A stretch of DNA of 64,000 bases from Bryum argenteum. Lineage: Eukaryota > Streptophyta > Bryopsida > Bryales > Bryaceae. Below the pieces are notes generated by a model. That model worked only from the letters and a program-made list of their open reading frames with translations, ran no database searches and was not told where the DNA came from. Numbering within the stretch: the first letter of the stretch is position 1; every line of letters begins with the position of its first letter. The DNA lies in assembly GCA_037043015.1 (NCBI GenBank), contig CM073321.1:30606101-30670100 (forward strand), in the 5' to 3' direction. Below, in pieces: positions 1 to 12,049 of the stretch. The position numbers and the translations under genes are program-made.

Positions 1-780
1 AGTCCCCATGGTGGAGCCCCAACACTAGCTCCACCCATTGGGACTCACCTTGGCTTGGGAGTCCCCATGGTGAGGCCCCAACACTAGCCACACCACTGGG
101 ACTCCCACCTTGGTCACCACCAAGGCACCATGGGAGTGGGGAGGGAGACCAGCCCTCCCCATAGTATACTCTGTGGGATTCGGCAGCCCCCTGGTCCTAG
201 GTGAAGGGCTGGACCCTCACACCTCTTAGTTTTGGAAGACCACCCAATCTCCCAATGCCTTAGCCGCTGGAAGGCCCCGGAGACTTCCCGAACCTTCCAG
301 GGCTCGTATCTACCTCGTCCCGCATCCAAACGCGACGAGCGACCACTCTATCGACATCTACTCGTCAAGTAGATGCCGATAGACACCTTACTTGCCTCAA
401 TCCGACAAGTATTGAGGGAGTTATGCCCCTCTGAAGATTCGGGAGTCCCGGGCCAGCTTCCCAGTCCAGCACTGTCCCTGGACAGCACTCCCTTTAGTCC
501 CACAATCTTCCAACTCCCATAACTTTTAGCTCACACCTCCAAATGAGGTGCTCCTTAGCATCCCGGAATCGTGGCAACATGAGCTTCCATAATCTCATGT
601 CCATTCCCTCGTGGCTCCTAGTCTCCGTGGGTGAGAGGCGTCTCCAACGCCCGGGGTCCTCTCCCACACTAGGCCCACTTAGGTTCCCTTCACCTTGGCA
701 CCCCAAGGCCCGGGCGTCACTCCGGTGTCCCCCTTGGGCCCTTGGTGTTGCGGGCACTCCTCAAGGAGAGGTGCGCGACA
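1..780 (+). mobile_element. LTR (3' part) of an LTR retrotransposon, cut by the window edge
   Basis: Positions 1-780 repeat 50,791-51,569 almost base for base, with only a handful of substitutions and 1-bp indels. The second copy is a complete LTR with target duplication, so this is its 3' portion, ending ...GCGACA at 780. The sequence after 780 is not a primer-binding site. It continues as the coding exon of an unrelated minus-strand gene, so this is a solo LTR or the 3' LTR of an element extending left of the window. The first ~110 bp hold tandem copies of a repeat around GCCCCAACACTAGC. If it is solo, the 5-bp duplication should be TATGG (781-785). Confidence 0.85.
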
Positions 781-1037
781 TATGGGTCCCTGCCAACAGA
801 CGCGTGATGCTCTCGAATTACTGCAATTCGTTGTCGTCGACCTCCATGACAATTGCGGCATGGACAGTAGTATGATGTAATGTTCTTCGTTGTAGCCACA
901 CGTAGCTCTGTCTGGAGGATAAGGTCACCAAGTGGTATGTGACGCATAGTTCGTCCATCAGCATCGATTCGGAGTCTTACGCCATTGCGAATCCGGTGAG
1001 TACTCATTGAAACAAGTTCGCTGACAGAAATTGGCAA
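781..1037 (-). pseudogene. Transposase-associated-domain-like exon, truncated by the LTR
   Basis: Reading 1037 to 781 on the minus strand gives an open stretch containing MSTHRIRNG and the cysteine cluster YYCPCRNCHGG followed by REHH. The CPCxNC cluster in a short N-terminal segment resembles the transposase-associated domain (Transpos_assoc) at the start of CACTA/En-Spm transposases; this is a family resemblance, not a proven match. A plausible 3' splice site (TTTCTGTCAG) lies just upstream at about 1030, so this may be an internal exon. The frame runs straight into the LTR at 780, so the gene is broken here. Its 5' part was not found. Confidence 0.4.
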
Positions 1038-1433
1038 ACGGAACTCAGAACTTGAGCAATTCTCATCTTAATGAAATACCACAAGGATTATGTTCACATG
1101 ATTGAAAAATGTCAAATTTCTTCATGCCTTTCTTAAATGTCGATGACTATATCCATGCGGACGCACAAACGTTTCTACAGACATCGTTTATGACATCTCT
1201 ACAGACATATATCCTCATATGCATGTGTAGGTCACTTACCACTATGAATTGTCTTGTTCTGTACAGCCGTCGATAGCAATGCAGTTGGATGGGTACAGTT
1301 TCTCCGTAATCAGCAAATTTTTCTCCTTAAAATCTCTGAAACATTCTACAAAAATAATGATCAGAACCCAGCGCTAAATGTAGTCATGTCTCGCGAAAAT
1401 ACGTAAACACTATTTAACTTATGCATTCCGTAA
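1038..1433. other. Intergenic or intronic, no gene seen
   Basis: AT-rich sequence with no supported ORF. A short cluster of ACAGACATC-like motifs (about 1178-1212) resembles the motif enriched in the neighbouring CACTA element but lies outside its inferred left end. Confidence 0.5.
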
Positions 1434-1727
1434 CACTACAAGACACCCCATACATTTATTAAGCGTGTACATGTAAATGCGTACAATCAAATATTGAGAA
1501 GACCTCTCTACTAATAAGGACAACTCAAGTATCAACAATTTCTAACATACACACATATACATGTTCAATTGGCCAATGGACATAATCATCCTTCATACAT
1601 ATTGTTCGTACATAGAAATCTATAAGCACAAGCTCTCAGTAATTTTATTTATTGTATTGTATAACACATAGTACTCTTGTAAGCTGAAACTTAATACTAT
1701 TCCTCTGTCATTGCAATACATACTCTC

Positions 1728-2066
1728 TCATATAGGAACTCTTTCATAGTTGTCCTCCCAATTCTCAAACGGATAACATCCGTCATAGAACCATGAGATA
1801 GTGTACATGTTCCCGTGGTAAAAATCATCTTCAGGATCTGGAATAAAAGCTTCAGTGTTCAACAGACCACGTTCAAATAAATACATATTTTCAAGATGTT
1901 TGAACACGAGGCACTCCAAGTAATTTGCGTGTTGTACCTCATACTCTTCGAATGGATACGGCTTATATGGATGATCACACTCTCCCACGGATTCCGAATC
2001 TGACCATGCTTCCCCGTGTAATGCCATGTACATGTAAGAGTCACGACTAAGAGGCCATGTACACAC
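1728..2066 (-). CDS. Hypothetical acidic, aromatic-rich ORF in the CACTA left arm
   Basis: A 112-residue open frame, rich in Tyr, Asp and Glu (for example YPFEEYE and ENWEDNYE). No family is recognised. It lies between the CACTA left end and the plus-strand TNPA-like gene, on the opposite strand. It could be an exon of a lost gene or a chance frame; no convincing splice context or start was found. Confidence 0.2.
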   Translation of the reverse strand: MCTWPLSRDSYMYMALHGEAWSDSESVGECDHPYKPYPFEEYEVQHANYLECLVFKHLENMYLFERGLLNTEAFIPDPEDDFYHGNMYTISWFYDGCYPFENWEDNYERVPI

Positions 2067-3019
2067 AACACATAAGTAAATATCTTAAAACAAAAGTATA
2101 TTAGTATGGGATTATTTCTTACAAGATTTTCAATGTGAATACTAAAATCAATTGTCAACATGGCCTTGCTCTTTAATCAAATTCTAAGCCATTAAAACAT
2201 AATATATTAATTCCTACACTTCAAATTTTTAATCGGATTGAACACCATAATATTTTATTTTTTGAAGGTGATCCTTAAAATCAAAGAATGTAATGGTCAA
2301 TATTTTCATACTTTCGAACTTCTCAGAAATTCTCAGGGTACTCGACTATAGGGGTTTACCTGCCCTTTACTGAATATTCGTACATTTCAGTAACAACATC
2401 TTGTTGTTACCATTCGTCACCTCTACTGTAACCACGATGTCTAAACAAAAGTCTTCGAAGATGTCTAAAAAATGTATAAGATAATGTCTTAGTAGATGTC
2501 TGCATAAATGTCTATGAACTATATGTTCTGATGTTAAGTTACACAAACTCGTAGTCGACGTGGCTCAAAATTTTTAGGTCACACTCTACCACTGTAGATA
2601 GATATTTTTTCTGTACGTTAGGCCCCCACTTTCTTCTTAGGGTAGTATGAAACCCTAAACTAGTGCACTTCATTACATTGAAACATGGGAGGCACTACAC
2701 AATTCTTTGATCATGATAGAGGTATAGTTTGTAGAGATTGTGTACCAGAGATAGTGCGAGGAGCCGAGGTTACGCACGCAGCTCTCCACGTTTTCACAAA
2801 CTTTGTTGATCAAATATCAAGAGTCACTCCTCCTCCACCAACAATGAAGAAGAAAAGTGCAAGTTGCACTACCCAATTGCGACGCAGCTCTAGGTTTTTG
2901 CAACACGTGGAGGCACTTCACGAAACTCAAGTACCTTCCCTCACATTCTCGACAACTCCTGCTACTACAGGAAATGCTAAGAAGGTATGCATCTGGATCA
3001 CTACATTTTGCGTAAACTT

Positions 3020-3840
3020 CAAATTTTGTCGAATCCGCAGCGTTTCTCGCAAGCGGGCGGTAATGGGGTCCGCCGCACGGAATGGAGCGTCTTGCGGGGC
3101 GAGTATGGGGCGGGAGGCGGGCATGGGGGGAGCACGCGGCAATGGGGTGGCGAGGAGGAGGGCGGTGGCGGCGGCTCGGCCCGCAGGCTCAAACCCTGAG
3201 GGATATGGTGGGCCTTGTATCATGCAGGTCGTGGGCGGCAGCCATGTCAGCTTCACATGCTCAGCTTCACATGCTCAGCTTCACATGACACATGCTCCGA
3301 ATATGAAGGCACATTACAGTGCATGATGTCGACCTTTTGCGGGCGGCTAGGGTGCGGGCGGCCGCCTTACGCGGCGGTGTCAGCTATTAAGGTGGTATGT
3401 GATGGGTGATTAAGCTGGTATGTGATGGGTGCTGGGATGTGATGGGTGCTGGCGGCCGAGGGTCCTGGCATTAATGCAGCCGCAACCCCTGCGGCGCTGT
3501 CAGCCCGACAGCCGGGGGCATCAATGGGGCGGGTCGTGCGGCATTGGGCCACGCGGGGTTCGTATTAGGGTCCCACTCCCATTGCAGCTCCTTCGCAGGT
3601 CGTGTGGTCGTCCTCCCCCTCCTGAAGCTGCGGTGCTCCCCTTGTGAAACTGCGGTGCTCCCCTTGTGAAGCTGCGGTCCTCCCCCTCGTGAACCTGCTT
3701 TGTCGGTGTCTTTGCCGTCCCCCTCGTCTTTGCATTTTTGCCGCCTCACCCTTCTCGCCTTCTCTTCTCCTCTCTGCTGCGGTCTTGACGCCTCACCGTC
3801 TGCGCCGTGTAATCTTTCCCCTCTTGCTGCCGTGTGTGTT
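3020..3840. other. GC-rich segment in the first intron of the TNPA-like gene
   Basis: A GC-rich stretch in an otherwise AT-rich neighbourhood, with local duplications (AGCTTCACATGCTC three times at 3249-3285; GCTGCGGTGCTCCCCTTGTGAA repeated at 3626-3685). The pyrimidine-rich 3580-3830 part resembles a plant 5' leader. No protein family was recognised in any frame. It may be a separate insertion. Confidence 0.35.
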
Positions 3841-5660
3841 GCAATTTTTGATTTGTAATAATGTGTTGCAATTTTTGTTAGAATTTGTAATAGTGTGTTG
3901 CAATTTGTAATATTGTCTTGCAATTTGTAATAGTGTGATGCAATTTGTAATTTGCTTCAAGTTTGTAATTTTTTCAAGTTATTTGCTTCATTGCTATCAA
4001 AATTGTTGCTATCAGAATTGTTGCTCATTACGTAGATGTTTGATTCAAGTACTTTGTTTACTTTCTAGATGTTTGAAAGCATGTCTACTAGTTGATCTAA
4101 AATGACTTAAATGATGTTCAAAATGATGTCTAAGATGTCATCGAGATGTCTAAAAATTGTATAATTTTCATTCTTTAGATACATTACGGCTTCTCCATTT
4201 GTTTAATGATAACGATTTAGATTAAATGACTTGAATGTAATTCATAGGTAGGTGATGCTTTTAACTGTGTTGCAATTTCTTGATACTTTGTTGCAATTTG
4301 TAATTTTCTTCAATTTCTTTGCTTGATTGCTAGCTATATTTGTAACTCATTATTTAGATGTTTGATACAAGTACTTTATTTACTTTCTAATTGTTTGAAA
4401 GAATGTTTAGAATGTCTAGAAGTCTAGAAGTCTAGAAGTGTACTTTATAATTGTTTGAAATAATGTCTAAAATGACTTAAATGATGTCTAAAAGGGATGT
4501 CTAAGATGTCATCAGAGATGTCTAAAAGAATGTCTAATTTTAAGTTTTTAGATAAAGTACGGCTGCTGAGCTGGTTAACCCCAAAATTTCCTAAAAATTC
4601 AAAACGGGTTTTGGAGGTTCGAGTATAGGAAAAAATCAGCCAACTTTGAACATTATAATATCACAAATGAGGAACAAATAAACGGTTCAAATTTGGTATG
4701 TGAGAATAATGTCAAGTGAAGATTGAGATCTTACGTTTGAATCCTTAAATACTGCTTAGATTGAGATTTTTTGAGCTTGGAAGGTCAAAATTTGTGACTT
4801 AGACCGTTTTGCAACAACAAAAATTTAAGGGTTACTGATGTAGGTTTTGTTTAATTGAGTCCAATGTACGAATGAGGTACGTTATGCTTTTCATTGTCTT
4901 GCAATTTGTAAAAGTGTATTGCACTTTTTAGTTTTCTTCAAGTTTGTAATTTTGTTCAAGTTATTTGCTTAAATGCTATCTATAATTTGTTGCTCGTTAT
5001 TTAAATGTGTGGTTCAAGTACGTTGTTCACTTTCTATATGTTTGAAAGGATGTGTACAATCATGTCAAAATGACTTAAATGATTTTGAAAAGGATCTTTA
5101 AGATGTCATCAGAGATGTCTAAAAATTGTCTAGTGTTCATTTTTAGAGAAAGTACAGCTTCTAAGGTGTTTACTGATGTTGGTTTTTTTTAAATGAGTTG
5201 AATGTAATTTTGAGGTATGTGATGATTTTCAGTGTGTTGCAATTTGTAATATTGTTAAAGTTATTTGATTGATTGCTATCTATATTTGTAGCTCATTATT
5301 TAGATGTTTGATACAAGTTCTTTGTTTACTTTCTAGATGTTTGAAAGCATGTCTACAAGTTTGTCTAAAATGTGTTTTATGATGTCTAATCACGAATATC
5401 TAAAACGCTGTCTAAGATGTCATCAGAGATGTCTAAAAGAATGTCTTAGATGTCATCACAGATGTCTAAAAACCTTGTCTAAGATGTCATCAAAGATGTC
5501 TAAAAGAATGTCTAAGATGTCATCACAGATGTCTAAAAAAATTGTCTAAGATGTCATCAGAGATGTCTAAAAGAATGTCTGAAACGTAATCACAGATGTC
5601 TAAAAACCTTGTCTAAGATGTCATCAGAGATATCTAATATGATGTCTACGATGTCATTAG
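3836..5660. repeat. AT-rich minisatellites: TTGCAATTTGTAAT and GATGTCTAAAA families
   Basis: TTGCAATTTGTAAT-like units recur at 3838-3960, 4266-4310, 4895-4925 and 5236-5255. GATGTCTAAAA/AAGATGTCATCAGA units recur at 4070-4150, 4390-4540 and 5100-5130, and become a tandem array of about 30-40-bp units at 5395-5640. Blocks beginning TTGCTATCTATATTTGTAGCTCATTATTTAGATG recur about four times, so the intron grew by segmental duplication. No genes are seen here. Confidence 0.7.
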
Positions 5661-8439
5661 ATATGTATAAGTTTATGTCTTAATGAATGTGTGTGGTTTC
5701 AGGGTAAGAACTTGGAGGCTTTTGTGGAGTGGCCAGCACGGCGTCTCAGGATGACAAAGAAGAGTGCACCTAAGCGCAAACGGTCGCCCCGCAGGGCTGA
5801 GCAGAGCAGCGACGGAGATGATGCATCTCGTTGGCAAATTCAAGAGCGTAGGTCCAAGGATCGCCAAGACTTGAAGGCATCGACATACGCTAAAGGTAAA
5901 GCAAAGCTACAAGTTGTGCAACCTACCTCCAGTAAGCGCATCAAGGAGGTGCAAGACTCTCGGTAAGTAAAACATTTAGTCCTCTATAACATTTACTAAG
6001 ACAATGATTTTTCTTTCTAACGATTACTGAGACCATGATTTTTTTGTTCAGTCGCAGAAATGAAACAACGGAAGATGAAGAGGACGATGAGAACAATGAC
6101 GATGAAGACACAGATGACAGCTCTGACGACGTTAGAGAGATTCAAGTTCGGTGCAACGTCCCAAATCGGTAGAGAACGGAAAACCGGCCGTTCAAAAGTT
6201 CCTTCTCTCGCAATGAAGAAGCCTCTCACTGTAGATGAGAAGGGCCGCCCGTACGGAGTACTTGTAATGGCGTTTGAGCAGGATCTACGGTTGATGACCA
6301 GGGCCTTGGATCCTCTGCTACAACATGCGTGACCAAATTTTACGAATTGAGGGAACAGTTTTTACGCGCTTGTTGGAAGGTACATATATTTGTTTCTCGA
6401 ATAAAACTATGAATTCTTAGTACATGATGAAAATGGATAAAACGTTGTTCTACTAAATGTTTTCATGACTCAACTATGATGACATTTGTTTGTAGGATGG
6501 GATGTGAGGGGGCCGGCTCAATGCGGTCGTGGACCGAGCTTGGATAACACCAAGGGCAAACAAGACTCGACAAACCGGCGATATATCTGTATGGCCAACT
6601 CATAGACAAAGGAGAACATAAACTGCCGAATTGACGGATGAAGAGTGGAATGGACTTGCGAAAAATAGGAGAATTGGAAATTCGAAGGGTATGTCTGAGA
6701 GAATGCGGTCCGTGTCGAGGGAAGAAATCAAGGCATCAACAAAACAATCAATCGGGGGGCCTTAACGTTAATGAAACTAGTAAGTTTTTATGTTTTTGCC
6801 AATGTCTTTGTAGATGTTATTTATGCGAATTCAGATGTCTTAACAGACGTCTCACGAAGTTGACTATGAAGACGTCTTTAGAAATGTCTTTATGTATGTC
6901 TTTCTCAGATGTCTTTGCGGACATCTATGGAGATGTCCGAATGGATGTCATGGCTAATGTCTCTACGGTGTCTTACAAAAAGTATAATTCAATGTCTTTC
7001 AAAATGTTTGTACAAATATTTTTGAAAAAGTATGTATCTTCTTAAGTGATGTTGGATTGTAATGTTGTAGTGTATGAAACTTCATCGTGAACCTTTCGAG
7101 ACCGAGATCAACGAGGAGATACGGGAGCAAAGACAAGCGGACGGAAGCGGAGAATGACAATGATGGCGATGATCTCGGGGATTTAGACACAGGATGGACG
7201 ACCTGGAGGCGAAGATGGAGGCATCGAATGAGCGTTTGGAGGAGAAGATCGAAGCATCCAACACACGTCCTGAGTCCAAGATTGATGACTCAAACCAGTT
7301 TGGAGCGATGTTTCGACAATCGATAGTCGTGAAGGCCTCACAGACTGACTCGACTGTGCAGCAGGTGATGGATATGTCGGTTCCTACAATACCCGTGTTA
7401 TTGCAGGTCAATCCAACACCGACAGGTACCACGGAGAACACTAGGCCACCATCTCCAAACCATGGAGCATCTAGCGTGTCCAATCATAGCGATAGAGACA
7501 ATGTCAACATATGCGCTATGAAGCCTACGGAAGGAGGCATGCCGGTGCAGCAGACAAAAAGAGGGGGCTCTGGAGAGGGAGATGGAGTGGCACTCATCAC
7601 AACAGCCGTTGAAGTAATGCAAGAGTTTCAGGATGCCATAACTCCGATTAATGCTGCGCTGGGGTCGCCTCATCCCGTCGTCTCTCGAAAGGGTAATACT
7701 AGAGTAGATATATTGTGAGTATCTATGATAGGTGAACGCGATGTTAAGTATTTAACAATACAGTATATTTTGTTAGTATAAGATATCTTCTGAGCAGATA
7801 ATTGACCTTGTTTTATGGTGGAATCATGTTATATATACTGAATGTTTTATATTGTGATGTTGCTTCATTATCAAATTATTTTATGATCAGGACGCTTTTC
7901 AAACACCCGCTCCACCTCTGGAATATGTCAGGCGCCACTTTAAGTCCGGAAACAAATCGACAACACCGTCCCACAAAGGCCAAAGTCTCTGCAGGATTGT
8001 CCAAACCGGCAAAGGCCGACACATCAAAGGGAACAGGAACATCTAAACTAAAGAAGGGCGCCGGAATAAGATCGGAGTCAGCAAAGAAGAAATGAAGATA
8101 TTGTCCACAAAGAAAGGTTTGGAGGTCACTACTATGGTGTTTTGCATAGAAGATGTTATTCAATTGCATATTTTTGGTTTTTTTAGGTCACAAACAATTA
8201 CACTTATGCTATGTAAATTGTGATGTGATCATATGTACTGTTTTTAATATTTCACTACAGATTTTGGACGTGCAGTTATAAGTGTATATGACATTTGGAA
8301 TTGTGTGTGATCTGATATACATATGTGTTTGTGAAACCTCTGAAATGGAAGAGGCTATGTGTAAAGTTATAAACACCACGTATAGAAGTTTTCATGGTTT
8401 AAAACATCTATCAAAACAAAATGCGAGGACTTGCATGTC

Positions 8440-9641
8440 TGAAAGGATGTTCCGGCAGACGATTATAAACATCTTTAAACATCACCTCAGACATTTTGGA
8501 ATACTAATTTTATGTCATTAAAGACAACTTCCAAGATATCTTGGAAGACATAAACGATGTGTTCTAAGAAATCTTGAGAAACATCTGGGATGTTGTGTAC
8601 AACATCTTATAATACATCTAAAATGTCTTGCGCGACATCTTCAAAGACATACAAGATGTCTTCAAAACAATCTTAGAAGACGTCTACAATGTCTTCTTGA
8701 ACATCTTAGAAGACATCTATGATGCGTTCCAAAAAAATCTCAAATGTCTTCCAAGACATCTTCTTAGCCATAAAGGATGTCTTCTGAGACATGTAGAAAG
8801 TCATATACAATGTCTACTCAAACATCATTTAAGACATATAAGATGTATTGTATGACATCAAAGATGTATTCCGTGATGTCCGAAATCAACTTGACTGAAG
8901 CATAAAGCCCTCAAGAAATGCTGACGTGGCATGCCACGTAATTTCTCCCGGGTTCCACGTCGGATTCTACGGCAGTCTATCACATTTTGAAAGACCACTT
9001 CAAAGACATCTCAAACACCTTGTACGACATCTTATAAGACATAAAACATGTATTCTAAGATATCTTGTAAGACATTGCATACGTCTTGCAAGCCAGCTTG
9101 TACGACATCTAAGTTGTCTTCGAAGACATTAAAGTCGTCTTAAGTCATGTCTAATACTATCATGAGATGAGCATGAAACCCCCCGAAATATGCTGACGTG
9201 GCATGCCACGTCATTTTCCCTGGTCCACGTCAACTTTTCCCGCGTGCCACGTCGGATTTTCCCGCGTGCCACGTGGGATTTTCCCGCGTGCCACTTTGGA
9301 TTTTCAAAGGGTCCACGTAGGGTTCTGGCGCCGCCATGTCATCTTTCGTGGGACCATGTAAAATTCCACATCATGATGAATTTCATCCCCACGTGGCACT
9401 GCCCGTTGAATTCAAGCTGATGTGTCATCTACGTGGCACCTACGTGGCACACTTTTTACCATTCCAAAATTACCTTAAGACATCTTCGATCTTAAGACAT
9501 TTTCGTGTCTTTTTAGACGTCTGCTTAGACATTTGAGCTGTCTAGGATGTCTTATCGTCTATAAGACATCCGAATTAATGTCTACGATGTCTTTTTAGAC
9601 ATCATTTACAACATCGTTAAAAACGCAGGTTTCTTATAGTG
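8440..9641. repeat. Right subterminal repeat region of the CACTA element (AGACATC motif)
   Basis: Dense AGACATCTT/AAGACATC motifs across 8440-9130 and 9475-9620, mostly inverted relative to the GATGTCT motifs on the left. In the middle (8920-9460) is a second repeat type, CCACGTCGGATTTTCCCGCGTG, with several GCCACGT copies. Subterminal motif arrays of this kind are TNPA-type binding sites in known CACTA elements; here that role is inferred. Confidence 0.6.
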
Positions 9642-9889
9642 TATGAAAGTCCTCAAAGTATCTATAGAGAACAGAAGTGTGCAACCAGAACTAGCAAGTA
9701 CTACTCATCACATGAGGTGCAAATGGTGCATCATGTGTGGACTTTTAGGGCATTAGAGAATACAAAACGCTCCTAATTAGCTAATAGAGAACATGTACAA
9801 GTAGAAACTTTGAAGGCAAAAACTCCAAGTGTACAATCATTCACACAAATTGAATCATAAGACATAGCCTAAATGAAACGTAAACTTAC

Positions 9890-11933
9890 GAATTGCTGGT
9901 AACTTGGACTTCGCTTGGTCTATTTTGTCCTTCATAATTCTCTTCCTCTCTTCACCCAACTCGAGCGTTAATTCCCTTTGTGATAGCTCTGCATCTGGCT
10001 CCCCCCAACCAAAGCTTCGATGCCACGCTGGATGAGACAACTTGAAGCAACCCTCAGCCACACACTTGCAATCTCTAGAGAAAACAACTGAAGCACAGAA
10101 GGGATAGTACAAATGCTTACACGTGGATACTACAATGTAACTCTGAGGAAATGGGAATGAACACAAACTGCAAGTTGTAATTCTAATAAACCTGCTGTCA
10201 TCCCAAAAGTCACGTGATGGCGAAGGAGGATCCTCAAGAGAGTACACCATCGGCCATGGTAAGCAGTTCAAAGTACTCCTTCCCGCCGTCAGCTGAAACT
10301 TCTCCGCTGCTAGGGCATCAAATTGCAGCTGGCTATTTTCCAAGCTTCTATTTAATGATGCCATAGCAGCTTCAGCTTTGCCGAGCTCCACGCTTGCCGC
10401 TTTCACCTCCGCAACCTCCTGCTCCATAAACTCTTGAATTCCTTCCATCTTTATCGTTTCCTTGAATGTATCTTTGCCTGATTCTTGAAGTGTCTTGATG
10501 AATGCCTTCTTCTGCGCCTCTTGCTTCTAGAAGGACACCATTCCCCAATCACATTGCTTGCAACTCAATGAAGCCTCTTCGAGCCTCTGCCTTGCCTCCT
10601 TCTTCAGTTCTCAAAGGTATTGCTGCTCCAAATGATTTGCCTCCATCAGCTGTCGCACTTCTAGCAGGCGCTCCTCAAGATGTAAATTTTTTTGAACCAA
10701 ACCTGTCTCTCCACCATTCTCTGGCACGCAAAGCACTGAAGCCATCCCAGATTCCTTGCCGGGCGCACCATCGCAGTCACCCATCGAGACAAACGTCGAG
10801 AGACATCGTGACTTCGCAGCATTCTTCCTCTCCTAAGAGGCATCCACCAGGGCTCTCTTCTTGCCGCTGCTTTCCTCATCCCCCTCCGTCTTCACTTGCA
10901 CACCATGATCCACTCTATATCCACACCATTCCTTGCCTCGCACGTCAACTTTTTTCTTCCCCTCTGCAGTAATAGACGCACCCACTGCTTTCTTCAGTTC
11001 TTCCAACTTCTGACAATCTAACGTGTATCGACTGCGCTGACGCTTATTAGTCTCCTCCCCAAAGGCACACCAGTTCACCCTACCGCAACCTTCCTCGTAC
11101 TCAAGCGCCACCCCTTCAGCAAAACGAATCGTGACAAGATTAGGTGTTTCATCCTCCCCATGCTGGTAGAGGATCGGGTGCAAATACCTCACCCTATTCA
11201 CAACCTCCTGCACATTGCAATTACCCCAAGCATACCTAGCCCGCCCCGATTCCCGGTATGGCTTCTCAAATAGCTTCCTCACACTCTTTGCAGGGAAAGT
11301 ATTCTTGCGAAAGTGATGAGGATTCTCACCTTCGTCCTCAAGCGCGAAATCTCTCTTAAAACCGTGCTTCTTCAGCTGTAAGGGGGGCTTCTTCAATCAC
11401 GCAATTTCGTCCTCAACATCCTCAACAGACCTCAAAACCTTGAGAGATCTGTCCTTCCCCTTCCCTTTCACCTTTGAAGTAGATTTGTCACCTCCGTGCA
11501 GCTCCCTCGGATCTTCCTTATTGCCGTTTGGCACACCCGATCTCCCCGAACGCGCCGGTAAACTACAGCACTTCGACCACTGCACTTCAGACGTCACGAG
11601 AGCTTTGTCGACGCTTCCTGCATCCAGCTTCCCCTCCTTCGCTTATGCACCTTGTGCGTTCTCTTCGTCCACTGAAGCTATAGCGGCTTCCTCAAGGCTC
11701 CCCGATGCGCGCTTCCCTTCCTTTGCTTGTTCATCCCGGAGACCTCGTTCTGCACAATTGAAGCTTTCTGTTTTGGGCGCATACGCCCTATTTTGAATCT
11801 CACCAAGCACTCCCTTCAAACTACAGAGCAACCCACAACACCTAAACCCACTCCCCGAACCTACAGGAGCACGTCGGCTCAGGAAGTTCGAAATCAGAAG
11901 TGGCGCGAAAGCGGAGCGAGGCAGCCTTCCCAA
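9890..11933 (-). pseudogene. Zinc-finger/coiled-coil gene with five in-frame stops
   Basis: Read from 11933 to 9890, one frame stays open for about 2 kb except for stops at 11643-11645 (TAA), 11397-11399 (TGA), 10833-10835 (TAG), 10611-10613 (TGA) and 10527-10529 (TAG). All five lie in the same frame with no indel needed. The C-terminal part has a heptad-like helix (MEGIQEFMEQEVAEVKAA) followed by a treble-clef or RING-like cluster: CSLCSFPFP, CKHLYYPFC, then CKCVAEGC and HPAWHRSFGW. Such C/H clusters bind zinc. An intron donor (C/GTAAGTTT) follows near 9893, but the next exon was not identified. The CACTA element starts 250 bp beyond. Exact family unknown; likely part of an older mobile element. 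Confidence 0.5.
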
Positions 11934-12049
11934 CGAGAGAGACGATGGCTACTGAGTATCACCAGTCATCGATTTGGAGGCTATAATGGGTAACCGGTGG
12001 GCAGCGGTCACCTCAACCTCCTGAACTCGTCCATGTGACACATAGGCTC

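Larger units (their letters stand above)
2685..8093 (+). pseudogene. TNPA-like (Transposase_24-type) multi-exon gene of the CACTA element, broken
   Basis: Probable exons: 2685-2984 (ATG start MGGTTQF, ends AAG/gtatgc), 5703-5962 (basic, GKNLEAFVEWPARR), 6052-6168 (acidic, EDEEDDENNDDEDTDD) running into 6170-6370 (KGRPYGVLVMAFEQDL), about 6496-6780 (NRRIGNSKGMSERMRS), 7071-7716 (KLHREPFETEINEEI, then a coiled-coil-like LEAKMEASNERLEEK segment), and 7891-8093 (Lys-rich tail ending SAKKK). The NR...GS/NS-x-S...HRxPFE pattern resembles plant En/Spm TNPA-like proteins (Transposase_24), which bind subterminal repeats; that assignment is by resemblance. Frames break near 6170, 6335 and 7150, and in-frame stops occur at 6496-6780, so this copy is probably not functional. 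The ~2.7-kb first intron (2985-5702) is swollen by repeats. Confidence 0.45.
1434..9641 (+). mobile_element. CACTA (En/Spm-type) DNA transposon, degenerate
   Basis: The left end reads CACTACAAGACACC (1434-1447). The right end, read inward on the minus strand from 9641, is CACTATAAGAAACC, which matches at 12 of 14 positions and has the CACTA core of the superfamily. Flanking trinucleotides are TAA and TAT, so the expected 3-bp duplication is not exact. Inside are many copies of a GATGTCT motif. They are in plus orientation on the left (2435-2530) and mostly as AGACATC on the right (8440-9130, 9475-9620), the inverted arrangement expected of CACTA subterminal repeats. A TNPA-like gene lies between. 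No TNPD-type catalytic transposase was recognised inside. Confidence 0.65.

Noticed and set aside
494..1037. ORFs across 494-880 and 51,283-51,583
   Set aside because: Both lie in the LTR and are duplicated with it; there is no recognisable protein and the frame is open on several frames because of GC-rich composition.
1037..9893. Splicing of the 9.9-11.9 kb zinc-finger gene to the CPCRNC exon at 781-1037 across the CACTA element
   Set aside because: The donor leaves phase 1 while the candidate acceptor needs phase 2; without that agreement the join is not supported.
10502..10972. Plus-strand ORFs at 10,502-10,972 and 11,440-11,796
   Set aside because: They are antisense to the zinc-finger pseudogene; Ser/Pro/His-rich shadow composition.
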